Positions 49,081 to 61,574 of a DNA stretch of 64,000 nt are shown here, piece by piece. Location: the NCBI RefSeq assembly GCF_009730915.1, contig NC_052489.1, forward strand, positions 30,497,916 through 30,561,915, written 5' to 3'. The position numbers were made by a program, and so were the translations under genes. The notes beneath the pieces are model-generated. The model did no database searches, was not told the origin of the DNA, and saw only the letters and a program-made list of their open reading frames with translations. The DNA is from Dioscorea cayenensis subsp. rotundata (lineage: Eukaryota > Streptophyta > Magnoliopsida > Dioscoreales > Dioscoreaceae). Every line of letters starts with the position of its first letter. Within the stretch, counting starts at the first letter, position 1.

Positions 49081-51422
49081 TTAGAATTGCTTGACAAAGT
49101 CAAGAATGTGCTCAGTGATTTCATGAGCCTTTTCCTGGTTGATAAAGTGGGCAACTCCTGCCATGACAACCACATCTTTAAGAAATGGAACAGCTTGCTT
49201 GAAACCACCTTTGTGGATGTAATCCTGGATGCCAGGATAGTTATAAGTCAGGTCCAGATCTCCCACTATATACTTACTAGGTACTTTTATTTGTGCTCCA
49301 GTCCAAGGGGCCAGAAGTTCCCAGTTACTGCATAATTCCATCAACATGCATGATAGATTTCAATCATTTGTCAATATCAGCAGCAGGAATGTAACAAACT
49401 CCACAATAGAGAAAATTAAAGACTAGAAAATATTGTGCATGATCACTGATATTTCAGCAGAATTTAACTACAGTTGAATTTATTACCTTTACTGATGTCC
49501 TGGCCAACAAAGTGGAAGAAGTAGAAGGCAAATAACTGAGCAATTCAGAGATTGTAAAGAGTTCAATAAATTTTTCAAAATTTTTTTTTTTCCGTTCAGG
49601 GACATTGCTGAATTCTCATGTGTTTGAGCGTCAATAGATAGACACTGCAATCTAGATGAAAGAACTAATATGGTCACTATTCAGTTACCCTTGCTATCAG
49701 TATCTGGGAATTCATTTGTATTTAAATACAGTAAAGCAAGTATGAACTTCCACTTCCTATAAGACTTACCAATCAGTAAAATACCCGTAGACAGAACAAA
49801 ATAGAGTGAAAAGAGTTTACATGAATGACAAAGGGAACCCACAGGCCTCACATGAGATGTGTGAATAAGTGACTGTCAAGAATACTTCTGATTACTTTAT
49901 ATTTAGAAAAATTTCTTCTCTAGTAGATCATTCACAGAAAAAAAAACAAATTAAAACGGGAAAAAAAGGGATTACCTGCTCACACATCGGTAATAGTTTA
50001 ATCCCCCTGTGAAGCCAGTCTTCTCGAACTTGTTAGTAAAGTAATTAAGATCTTCTTCGGAGAGCCAAGCAGGTAGAGAAGATTCATCGTTAGGTAAAAC
50101 CAAACCTTCCTTGGGTATAAATAACCCACCAGGATCACAGAACTTAAGGAACCATTTGCATAGTTGTTTAGTATTAGCACTGGCAAATTGTGCTTCAACT
50201 GCTCCAGGTTCCTGTAACCACCATCGATGTATACAAAGTAAAACTTTATAGGATTCATGAACAATAGCAATGCATGAACAGATTTAGCATAAAACAATCA
50301 GATTTAGCAATAAAACATGCAGGATATATTATCAGTTCAAGCTGTGGTTGGAAACTTTTGTCACATATGATGGCCATTATTCACCAAAGCCAAAAACATT
50401 TGTTACATATGAACAAGATTAAATATCTCATCTCAGAGTAATTAAACAGAGTGATTAACAAAGATTTATTCACCCAGTCATGCATGTTGGCTTGTAATAG
50501 AAGGCAACAGGGACTTCTCCTACAAACCACCTCAAAAGTTCAGTAATGGTACCTATTTAAAGACCCTCATATAATCAATGAACTGAATATAACTCGAAGA
50601 CGAAACAGAACCAAATTAAAACAAAGACGCTACAGCAAGGACCGAAAATTCTCATGCCCACAAAGAAAAAGGACATACAACCACCAGCTTTAAACAAGGT
50701 GTAACTCAGACGATCATTTATTTTCAAGAATAGAAGTCCATGTATTCTACTGATCAATATCTTGTAAGACAATCAAAGTGCTTTTGAATTTGGAACCATA
50801 CAGCATGTTGCAAGCTCCATAGAGAGGAAAGACCAAACCTGAAACCTACAAACGTAGTACTCGTCTCCGTAGAGGGCCTTAAAGTAGTCAACCGGCTTGG
50901 CAGCCGGGTTGCGAGGCCTATATGCAACACTAAGATTCACCAAAGCCTTCACCTTGTCCGGCCGGAACAAGCACAGATGCCACGCCACCACAGCGCCCCA
51001 GTCATGCCCAACCACAAACACCTTGCGTGCAAAAAATAAAAATCACAATCTTTTTTTTCATCAAAATCACAAACATCAACTTAAAAACAGTGAGAACACT
51101 TATAGAAAGGAAGGATTTTTATTAGATGATGAACAACTTGTTCTTGGCCAAGGACGTTGATTAGGTCGACGATGTCGCCGACGAGATGGAAGATGGAGTA
51201 GGAGGAGATGGCGGAGGGGGCATCGGTGTCACCATAGCCACGGAGGTCAGGGGCGACGGCGTGGTAACCTTTAGCAGCGAGGCCGATGATCTGGTGACGC
51301 CATGAGTACCAGAGCTCCGGGAAGCCATGGAGCATGAGGACGATTGGCCCGCCCTCTCCCTTCTCCGCTATGTGCATACCTATGCCGTTCACCTCCACCC
51401 TCCGATGATTGATCCCCTCCAT
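49081..51422 (-). CDS. EH7: soluble epoxide hydrolase, type I
   Basis: Exons: 51138-51422, 50839-51021, 49976-50211, 49081-49327; 316 aa. Start chosen at MEGINHRRVEV by family agreement; the frame continues 16 acidic codons upstream to 51470. All catalytic residues are present (HGFPE, GHDWGA, DEYYVCRFQ, NYYR, GDLDLTYNY, GVAHF). Sister of EH4. Peculiarities: exon 3 ends CVS before the split Ser, KVPSKYIVG in exon 4, and VDLINVLG in exon 1. A long TTA repeat lies about 80 bp upstream of the start, where EH4 has a TTTA repeat. Confidence 0.94.
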
Positions 51423-51500
51423 CTTCTTCTCCTCTTCTTCTTCTTCTCCTTCACCTCTACTCTTCACCATAGTCCACGTTAATGGAGCTTATAACAATGT

Positions 51501-51519
51501 TTTATTATTATTATTATTA

Positions 51520-51551
<32 letters not shown>

Positions 51552-51552
51552 T
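51501..51552. repeat. (TTA)n microsatellite in EH7 leader/promoter
   Basis: About 16 TTA/ATT units with one interruption, 79 bp upstream of the EH7 start. The equivalent place in EH4 (34628-34650) carries TTTA units, so length and motif vary between paralogous promoters. Confidence 0.85.
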
Positions 51553-52227
51553 TAATTTACTTTTCTTTTTTAATAAAGTACCACCGTCCCGGAATCTTCA
51601 TAAAATCTCCGATTCTTCTTGCCATTTTTTTTTTTATATTAAATTCTCAATTTATTTCTATTTAAAAAAAAATACTTTTCAGTCTAAGTTAACCGGACTT
51701 TGACAGCTAAAATTTTCTATGAAAAGACTGCTCTGATCTTTAGTTGTGGTCACTTGTTAACAAATCAATTACGAGTGTAGATATTTGTTGTTGAACAATT
51801 AATTAAGTTCTCTTAGACTTGAGAATGTTTTAAATTCAAACACAATAATATTGTATAGATGGTGGAAATTATGTTTTTTGAAATAAACTATCTGATCCAC
51901 AGATAGTGGAAATTACTTTTATGAATTTGTTTCAAAAGCCAGAGAACTTATAAAACAAACTAATCATTTTTTTTTTCTATTTTGATAAAAAAAAATTACC
52001 AGCCACACTTTCCTTGTCTGGGGTTGGGACAGAAGTGACAGAATTGTCACGTTCTTTCTTCAAGAGAATTGCGTGAAGAAGCAAACTTCTCACTAAAAAC
52101 AGCAAAGAAATTGATTTTTTTTCTGACAATAATATATAAAAACAGCACATGAACGAGCTGCCAGGTTTTATTATAAACACAATTTGTTTAGCAACAAACA
52201 GTGTTTTGGTTACAGAAAACAGGGTGA

Positions 52228-53528
52228 TCAGAATTTCTTAATGAAATCCAGAATGTGCTGTGTGATTTCATGCGCCTTTTCCTGCTGGATGAAGTGGGCA
52301 ACTCCTTTCATGACAACCACTTCTTCAAGTAATGGAACAGCTTGCTTGAAACCACCATTGTGAATGAAATCCTGGATGCCTGGATAGTGATAAGTTAAGT
52401 CCAGATCTCCCACTATAAACTTAGTAGGTACTTTTATCTGTGCTCCAGTCCACGGTGCCGTAAGCTCCCAGTTACTGCATCATTCATTAAACAAATACAG
52501 AATCATACATTTCAATCTTTCTAGCAAATTAACCACTAAAATAACCTTGTAACACAATCATGGAAAAGAAAATTAACAGATAAACAAATTAACAAAGATT
52601 GTCTAGATTTTTACCTGTTCAAACATCTGTAATAGTTTACTCCTCCAGACCAGCCAGACTTTTCGAACTTGTTACCAAAGTAGTTGAAATCTTCTTCAGA
52701 GAGCCAATTAGGAAGAGGAATTTCATCATTAGGTGAAATCCAACCTTCTTTGGGTATAAATATACCACTTGGGTCACGAAGTGTGTAATAAAACTTCTTG
52801 AGCACTTGTTCAGCACTAACACTGCCAAATATTGATTCAATTACTCCTGGTTCCTGTAACCATATATACATGTACTTTTCTTTAAGATAAAAATTTACAA
52901 CTGAACTTGCCAGTTGCCACAAATTAAAGCTACACAGAGAACTCCATACCTGAAACCTGCAGACGTAGTAGTCGTCTCCGTAGAGGGCCCTAAAGTAGTC
53001 AACCGGCTTGGCAGCCGGGTTACGAGGCATATATGCAACACTAAGATTCACTAAAGCCTTCACCTTGTCCGGCCGGAACAAGCACAAGTACCACGCCACC
53101 TGAGCGCCCCAGTCATGCCCAACAACAAACACCTTGCGTGCAAAAAGTAAAAAACACAACCTTTGTCATGAAAATCACAAACATCAAGCTAAAAACAGTG
53201 AGAAATGAAAGAAAGAAAGGATTTTTATGACACGGCGAACAACCTGTTCTTGGCCAAGGGCGTTGATTAGCGCGACGATGTCGCCGACGAGATGGCAAAT
53301 GGAGTAAGAGGAGATGGCGGAGGGGGCATCGGTGTCACCAAAGCCACGGATGTCAGGGGCGACGGCGTGGTAGCCTTTATCGGCGAGGCCAATGATCTGG
53401 TGACGCCATGAGTACCAGAGCTCCGGGAAGCCATGGAGCATGAGGACAACTTGTCCTCCCATTCCCTTCTCCGCTATGTGCATAGATATGCCGTTCACCT
53501 CCACTGTCCGATGACTGATCTCCTCCAT
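52228..53528 (-). CDS. EH8: soluble epoxide hydrolase, type II, short in-frame intron 2
   Basis: Exons: 53244-53528, 52950-53132, 52615-52853, 52228-52474; 317 aa. Exon 3 has one extra codon (KKFYYTLRDP). All catalytic residues are present (HGFPE, Asp102, Tyr151, Tyr231, Asp261, His296). Unusual residues are GALVAWH to GAQVAWY, HKGG to HNGG, and MGGQVV. Intron 2 is only 96 bp against about 560-670 bp in the other array genes except EH1. It is a multiple of three with no stop, so unspliced RNA would encode a 32-residue insert. A (CT)n run (about 53548-53580) lies directly before the start. First gene of the array in transcription order. Confidence 0.93.
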
Positions 53529-53545
53529 CTCCTTCTCCTTCTCCT

Positions 53546-53582
<37 letters not shown>

Positions 53583-53913
53583 TCGATGGAGGCTTTGCTT
53601 ATATGGTTTATGAGACAGTAGTCAGTAGGGATATTTTTAATTATAAAAATAATTTTATAAAAAATTTTAAAAGAAAATATATTTTAATAAATACGCTTGT
53701 GTAAAATCATGGTATTCCCTGTTTCCAAAATCAGGGGAAATGACTTCGTGAAACGCTAGTCTCTTTTGTTTCGTCTTCCCTCATGTACAAGGAGTTGTTT
53801 GGCGCTTTGGGTTTATCTAGTAATTTTTTTTATAATTTTTTATTCCGTTTAATATAAATGGTTTGTTTATTAAAAAAAATATATATAAATTGTGGCCCCA
53901 CACACTAGATTTC

Positions 53914-54021
53914 TTTACAGGTAAAGAAAATCAATGTGAATGCCCATGCGTAAGCACATGCGCTTCATTTACAGGTAAAGAAAATTAATGTGAATGCCCA
54001 TGCGTAAGCACATGCGCTTCA
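53914..54021. repeat. 54-bp tandem duplication
   Basis: Two nearly identical head-to-tail copies starting TTTACAGGTAAAG (53914-53967 and 53968-54021). Each contains a short palindrome-like GCCCATGCGTAAGCACATGCG. Confidence 0.85.
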
Positions 54022-54869
54022 TCTAGTAATTCGAATTATTTAAAAAATAATTTTAATAAATTTAATCAAACAAAAAAAAAAAGATCATATAGATATACAT
54101 GAGTATATCTGTATATGGAAAACAATAAAAACTAATCTAAAATATATAATAATTTAATATAATATTATCATGTATATATATACATATGCTTTGAGAGATG
54201 GTAGATAAGTGCTGTGGGACCCACTCAACTAAAAAAAATATATACGTACTAATACGTATTGACGAGACAGAAGGTGGGTGGTGTGGGACAATCAGAATGT
54301 AAATGCCAGCGTTGAAGGGATTAAAAGTACTGTTAAGTAAAATTAATACTATGTATATATATTCAAGTCTTTATGTTTTTAAAAGAGAATGTGGATTCCA
54401 ATTTTTTAAAATAACATCCATTCAAAAAAATTACAAATCTATTATTATTTTTTTTAAATTAAAAATTATATCCATTTTCAGCATCACGCTACATTCATTT
54501 TGTTTTCTAATTATAATTCTTTTTTACCATGCTATGTATTCATTTTGTTTTTGTTTTTTTTTAATTCTATGAGATCAATTTTTTTTTTATTTTATCAAAT
54601 CTATGAGATCACAAATGGTGACTCAAAAAAGTCCTTGGTAGAGGCATCAGGCTCACCACGATAATCTTGTTTAATAGCCATTATTAATAATCATTTTGTA
54701 TGTACTTTTTCTCCTTCTAGAATGTATGGTTGATTTTCTATTTTTATTATTTATTTATCTATTTTGTTTTTTTCTTTAATGTATTTCATGTGTTTTCAAA
54801 CTTCTTTTTAATTAAAAATTATGATTTATCTATTTAAAAAAAAATAATCAAATTTTTATGTTTGATTGA
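54022..54869. other. AT-rich spacer upstream of LINE copy 2
   Basis: No gene. A LINE-tail-like motif ATGATTTATCTATTTAAAAAAAA ends near 54845, just before LINE copy 2, and may be the 3' end of another truncated insertion. Confidence 0.4.
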
Positions 54870-57800
54870 TTAGATGAACTATTGTTTGGAGGCAAGCGCC
54901 TTGATGCCTTTGATTACTTGCCAGCGGTAGGTACTGCTGGTGGCATTATTATTGCTTGGGATAGCTCTCTTGTCCTTGAAACTTTAATTCATAAGGGATC
55001 CTTCTCCATTTTCGTTGAATTTCTTAACCGGACTAATGATCATTCCTGGGTTTGCACTAGTGTTTATGGCCCAAATATTAGATCCATTAGATCCGCTTTT
55101 TGGAATGAACTTCGCCTCCTTCGAAATCTCATTTTAACCCCTTGGGTTATCTGCGGAGATTTCAACACTGTAATACCCTGAACCTGTGGATAACTGTTAG
55201 AAAATATACTCAGGGTATTACTATAGTGGTAGTAAGATTTTTCTACAGATTAATCTTGTTGAGAAACCCCAAGTGAAAAGAATAAGGACCTAAGTGTAAA
55301 AGTTTTTAAAAGATTTTGGGTTAAAGAATAAATGAAAAGGATGGACATGAAATGTTTATGGAAACCGAGGACTGAAAGGTAGGATGGAAGGGATCTTTTT
55401 AAAATGTTGTTTTATAATCCAGGGACCACTGGATAATTTGAAAGGACCTTTTGAGAATACTATTTCATAATTCAAGGATCATTTGGGAGTTTTTCAGGGA
55501 CTGTTGTGTAAGAAATTATGTTTTGAGGGACTAAAATTGAATTTCGGCTGAAAACTTAAGTTGGAGAAAACTCTAGATTTTGATGGTTCATCTTCTTCTC
55601 CCTTCATCTGCTACAGTAACCCGAGAAGATGAAGAAATGGGAAGAAATTGGAGGTTTTAAGGAGAGGGACTTGGAGATCGTTGGAGTGAGCTCGCCGGAG
55701 GGATGGCTTGGCTTGGTAAGAGGCTTCCTTGTATTGTTTTTGGCATGTATATATATGTATTTATGGTTGGATTTGATGAAAATGTTGATGAATTTGAAGA
55801 AATATTAATGAGAATGATGAGGGTGTTGTTTTGAGATGAAATTTGTGTCAAAAAACCTTGTATCCATGATAAATCAAGGATGAGATTGCTGAATTACTTG
55901 TAGCAATTCTCGTAGCAAACGAGATTAGGGTTTGGTTTGATTAATTAAGTTGATGATTATGATGATTAAGGTGTTAATGATGATGGTTGGATTGAAATTG
56001 GTTGGGTTTAGCCAAATTGATTTGGTTGAGTTGAATTGAATTGATTGAGTTGAGTTTGATTTGGTTTAACCAAGTTCATTTTAATTGAATTGGAATTGGG
56101 TTTTGGATGAGAATTGAAGTGGTTGGGTTTAATTGAATTGATCCCAGTGCGGGTTTGATCAAATCAAGTTGAGTGTAGTTGGACTTGAATGGTTTGGTTG
56201 AATTAAATTGGTTGAAGTTGATTTGGGTTTTGGTTTGGATGTTGGGCTACGGGTTTTTGGGCCGAACCAAGTTGGTTCAACAGAATTTGTATAAGAATTA
56301 AGTTGGTTCAAGGCTGGTTGGTTTAATTAAACCCTGGTTCAGTGAATTTGAGTTTGGTTCAGTGAATTTGATCTTGGTTCGCGGAATTGAGACTGGTTCG
56401 AGGGTTGGTTCATAATAGTCTAGCCCAAATTGAGTTGAGCTTAATTGTAATTGGAGACCAATTTGGTTATACTGAGTCGAGTTTGAGCAGATTGGAGTGA
56501 GTGGAGCAATTAGAGTCGGGTTATTGATTTCTTGTATTTTCTATTGGGATAAATTATATTTTTTTAGTTGTCGTATTTATTTATTTTTTTATTATGTTAT
56601 CATGCTAGGTGTTGATTAGGGCTTGGGAGGAGTTCGAGTCTAGCAAGGAACTCAAGGACACGAGTGAGTTGGTAGTGGCTATTATTTTTAAATAATTGAT
56701 TAATTATTATTATTTTTGAAATAATTGTTTAATAGCTAGTATTTTTGGAAATAAATGTTTAAGTATTTCATTTTATCATGTTTGATTCCATATATAGTTG
56801 AAATATCACGTATATTTGTTTGCCATTGATGTTCATGATAACCGTATTGATACATTCGTTTTTGTATAATTATACGTATTTGTGAATAGTAAAAATACAT
56901 GTATATGTGATTTAATTATTCGGTTCATGTATTTATTTTTTTGATGGGTATATATGCTTTGATTTGGAGTGATTTGCGAAACCATGTGAGCATATTAAAG
57001 ATGTTTTTATCGGCATTGTTAATAGAATTGGTTTTCATTCTCGGTATAGGAATGGTATCGTGAATCTGAGCTTTCTTGGTATTATGCATTATTATACGTT
57101 TGGCATTGGCTTTGTGGAAAATAATGTTTATTTCCCAGTGATGTGAATACTTGTCCCGGAAAAAGGATCATGTGTTATGATTTATCTGAGATGGTATTAT
57201 TCATTTGTATTTACTTGATGGTTTTGATGGTGACGGGCTAAGGCCCGACTCTGCGATAGTGGGTCCCCACGGGCCGACCTTTAGAGGTGGCGTGGTGGAC
57301 TGGTATTGATTACTACGAGGGCGGTTCGGTGGGAGTGTAGAGCCCTGGCTGGATATTCATCGGGTGGCAGGGGTCACGGACCGGGTGAGCCAGATGGGTC
57401 GACGTTAAGGACATGAGTTCCTTGACGGCTCGAACCTAGCCATGACCCGCGAGGGTTTAGAGAGTTTTCTAGACCATGTTATCTTTGGGTGAGTGTTGGG
57501 TATTCTTTGTATTTTTGAATTTGAGATTTATGTTATTTTTTTGAATTGTGATGAGGCGGTCTCACAAAAAATTGTGTTTCTCGAGAAAAATCAAATTGAT
57601 GTTGATTTATGTTGAATTTATGTTTTCAAGAGTTCTTTAAAGATGTATTTTTGCTAGAATTCGGTATTTTTGGAAAAAAATTGGAAAATTATTTGAAAGC
57701 GATTGGTATTTATATATTTTTATATATCATGTATTTAAGTATTTGAAATTATTAAGCCACTCTAGACCAACTCGAATGTCTTTGTAAGCTGCGGGAGGCG

Positions 57801-60800
57801 AGGACCCTTGATTGCTGATTGAGTATAGCGCTAGTCGAGGGTTGAGTCCGAGATTGCGGTGGGTCCCCTTCCTTTCTTTCTATTTATTGGTGTCGTGATC
57901 TTGTAGCGGTTGTACCCATAAATTTGAGTTATTGTATTCATGGTATTTATGTATTTGAACCCAGTAGTTGGTGTAAAGTTGTAAATTGTGATTTGTAGAG
58001 TCCGATTTTTGTTTAAAAGCAGGTGTCGGGTTTCGAGTTAAAAGGGAATTTTAACTGATGGGTGCCACATTTACCTCGGTAGAAGGGGTGGGTGTGACAA
58101 ACACTGTGTTCAATTTTGAAGACAAAAACAATGGAATTTTCAATCCAAAAGACATATCTACTTCCCAATCTATCCTAAGTGATCTGGACCTTATTGATCC
58201 CCCCATTAGCGGGAGAAGATTTACCTGGACTAATGGTCAATCTGAACCAATCTGGATTCGTTTAGACCGATTTCTTTACTCTCATAATTGTCCTCTCTTT
58301 ATCCCAGAACCACTCAATTCGTCCTCCCCAGATTTGGTTCTGATCACTCTCCTATTTGTCTTGATTTTGGTGATCATCTTCTGCATCATTGAATTTTTAG
58401 ATTTGAGAAATTCTGGTACACCAACCCTCAATTACTAAACTTAATACATGATTGGTGGATGGAATTTAATCCTGCTGGTTGTGGTGCTTTTATCTTATCC
58501 AAAAAGCTTGCTCACTTGAAAGTCAATCTTCGCTCTTGGTCCAAAAATTCCTTTGGAGCCTCGAAGCTTCTAAAATGTAGTCTTCTCACAGAATTAAACT
58601 CCCTTGACATCATTGGTGAAAGCAGATCTCTCTCTGAGGATGAATCCAATCGGCTCTCCCAAATTCGTTCTGAGCTTTACTCTATTTTAAATCAGGAAAA
58701 AATCTACTGGAAGCAGAGATCTAGAATTACTTGGCTCCGTGATGGTGATTCTAACACAATTTTTTCATCAAGTAGCAAATGGCAGAAGAAACAAAAATCA
58801 TATTCCTCGTATCTGTCATAACGGACAATGGTTTGATGATAACAAACAAATTGGTAGGATCTTCAATGATCATTTTCATTCCTTCTTTGGCACTTCTATT
58901 CCTAACAGATTTTTACTCGACTGGCAGTATCTTTTTGATTATAAAGAAAGTGTCGATCTCTCTCAGCTTGAATCTCCCTTCACTCTTGAAGAAATTAAAC
59001 AAGCTGTTTTTGATCTAAATTCTGATAAAGCTCATGGTCTAGACGGCTTTCCCATTTTTTTATTTCAGAAACACTGGACCACCCTTCAGGACTCCTTAGT
59101 CAACTTATGTGAGGACTTTTATGAGGGCACTATCAACTTCGAATGTCTAAATTGGATTCACATTGCACTCATTGCTAAAAATAATGCGCCAGAGGATGTA
59201 TCGAACTATCGTCCTATAAGTCTAATCAATTCCACCTGTAAAATTATTTCGAAAATCCTTGCTTCCCGGCTTAGCGCTGTGATCAGTAATCTGGTGGACG
59301 ATTCACAATCTGGCTTTATTAAAGGAAGATGCATTGCGGATAATATTATTGGTGCCCAAAAAGTAATTTTCAATTTGCAAAAGCGGAAAATTCTCGGTTA
59401 TGTCTTCAAAGTGGACTTCGCAAAAGCTTTCGAATCTTTAGATTGGAACTTTCTTCTTGATGTTCTTGCTGCTAGAGGATTCGGATCTAGATGGCTTTCC
59501 TGGATTCATTCTATCCTTAGTACTGCCAAGACTCAGTTCATCATTAACGGATCCACTCAGGGATACATAAGATGTAAAAGAGGTCTGAGACAAGGTGATC
59601 CTTTATCACCTACGCTTTTCGCTCTTGCTGCAGATGTCTTAAGCACTATGTTCACCCATGCACTTAGATCCAAAGTGTTAGTGGGTGTCCCCTTGGATCA
59701 TTTGATCAACATCTGCCACTTACAATATGCTGATAACCTCTTAATTTTCTCAGCTGGAGGACAAGAAGATCTTTAAATCATTAAATTAATTCTCTACTTT
59801 TTTGAGGGATCTTCTGGTCTTTCCATTAATTTCTCTAAAAGTTGTTTGTATTCTACGCACTATGGTTTCCAACCTCATTATGCTTCCGCTAGAATTCTTA
59901 ACTGTTCCAGAAACTGTTTGCCAATCACTTATTTAGGAATTCCTCTTTCCGGAAGAAGACCAAGGCGTATTGATTGGGCAAAGCTCATCGGAATGGTTCG
60001 ATCTAGGCTCAGTTCTTGGAAAGCAAATTATTTATCCCTTGGAGGCCGCCTAACTCTCATTAATTCCGTGCTTTCAACTGTCCCAGTTTATTGGATGTCG
60101 GTCTTCAAACACCCTGCCTTGGTAATCAAAGATATTGATCAAATTCGCAGAGATTTTCTTAGGAAAGGTCCTGACCTGGGATCCAAAGGAATCAAATTGG
60201 TTGCATGGAACAGAATCACCAGGCCTGCGAAATGGGAGGTTGGGGAATTCTCAACCTTCAGGAATTTAATAAAGCTTTACTTGGGAAGTGGTGGTGGAAA
60301 TTATCTTGTAAACCAGACAGTAGTTGGGCTAAAATCATTCACTCTAATTATTCAATCCGTAGCCCAAACGGAATCCTTTTCCACAACCCACCTAGAAACA
60401 AATCTTTCTTTTGGGCAGGAGTGAACTCTACTTTACTTCCCTTCCGATCCTGTATAGACAATATTATCAGAAATGGCTCAAACACTCCCCTCTGGTTTGA
60501 CCGTTGGCACGCTGGACAATTGCTCAAAGATCTCTGGCCAACACTTTTCTCTGATTGTACATCTCCTTGGATAAATATTAGACAATTCATCAAACTTATT
60601 AATAGCCCAGAGACCCTCTTTCACTCTGCTTCCCCGGCCATGTTAACCCATCTGTTAGAGATCATTCCGGATTGCTCCCATAGTCAGGATGATATGTACT
60701 CCTGGACACTGGAAAAAAGTGGAAAATTCACAGTCAAATCATTTTATAATTTTCTTATTGATGGTGGAATGCGCAGTCCACATTACTCCCAATTTTGGAA

Positions 60801-61536
60801 AATCCGCTGCCCTAGTAAAATAACTCTTTTTTGCTGGCTCGCTGGGGAAGATAAAATCCTCACTCTCACAAATCTCTTCAAGAGAGGGTGCAACATTCAA
60901 AACTCCACAGATACCTGTGTTCTTTGTCACAAAGCCTCTGAAAAGCTTAACCATCTTTTTTCTTGAATGTGATTTCTCCAATCGTCTTTGGGGTTTTTTT
61001 CACAGGTCCTTGGGTTAAATCAGTTTCCACATTCAATTCCCACACTTTGGACTTCTTGGATTCCATCCCTTACCCCTCAACACCGAATCCTCTGGGATCT
61101 TATCTCCCGTGCAATCTTGTGGAATATCTGCATTGAACGAAACACTCGTATTTTCCATTTGACTGCTTTACCGCTTTACAATATTTTTATTAAAACTGCT
61201 AATATGCTTCTCTCTTGGTTTTCAACTGCAGCTGATTGTCAGCAGCCAACTATTACTGAAGCTTCTCAGAAAATTAAGCGATCCCTTAATTTCTTCAGCG
61301 CTAGAACCTCAAATCTCGCTGGAGAGTCGGACCCTGATCATGCGCAGGAGTAGTTGCTCCTTTTGATGGTTTGGGCAGGCATGAGGGACCAGACGGTGTC
61401 TTCCGCCTACCCAGCTTCTTTTCTCCTTGTATTTTATTTTCCTGTCGTTTTTAGTTTTTCTCCTCACTTCTGGTGAGAGCTTTTTCTCCTCACTTCTTGT
61501 CGAGAGATTTAATTTTATTTTGGTAAAAAAAAAAAA
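54870..61536 (+). mobile_element. 5'-truncated, decayed LINE (plant L1-type), copy 2, split by a solo LTR
   Basis: The coding part is 54870-55168 plus 58105-61353, separated by the LTR at 55169-58099. Domains: partial endonuclease (AVGTAGGIIIAWDSS, WVICGDFNTV, then after the LTR FNFEDKNNG and GRRFTWTNGQ), reverse transcriptase (VSNYRPISLINSTCK near 59200, KVDFAKAFESLDW, RGLRQGDPLSP, then YADN near 59730), zf-RVT (CVLCHKASEKLNHLF near 60920) and a LWNICIERNTRIF tail. Poly(A) at 61525-61536. The RT motif YADD is changed to YADN, which would abolish catalysis, and shifts near 58350, 58760, 60240 and 60965 plus a stop near 59776 show it is dead. Same family as copy 1. Confidence 0.88.
55169..58099. 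mobile_element. Solo LTR of a Ty3/Gypsy-type retrotransposon
   Basis: A 2931-bp block beginning TGTAATACCC and ending GGTGTGACA, flanked by perfect 5-bp duplications AACAC (55164-55168 and 58100-58104). Removing it restores the continuity of the LINE endonuclease region, so it landed after the LINE. No gag-pol coding and no second LTR are seen, so recombination between two LTRs probably left this single one. The 5' end holds an inverted pair AATACCCTGA / TCAGGGTATT. The large size and a GC-rich internal stretch near 57230-57470 suit plant chromovirus-type LTRs, but lineage is uncertain. It is a broken remnant, younger than the LINE. Confidence 0.88.
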
Positions 61537-61574
61537 TTGCTTTGAACGGTTTCTTGTCCGTAACCAAGCGTAGA

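Noticed and set aside
54303-54572. 89-codon frame rich in Phe/Ile
   Set aside because: AT-rich translation artefact without domain.
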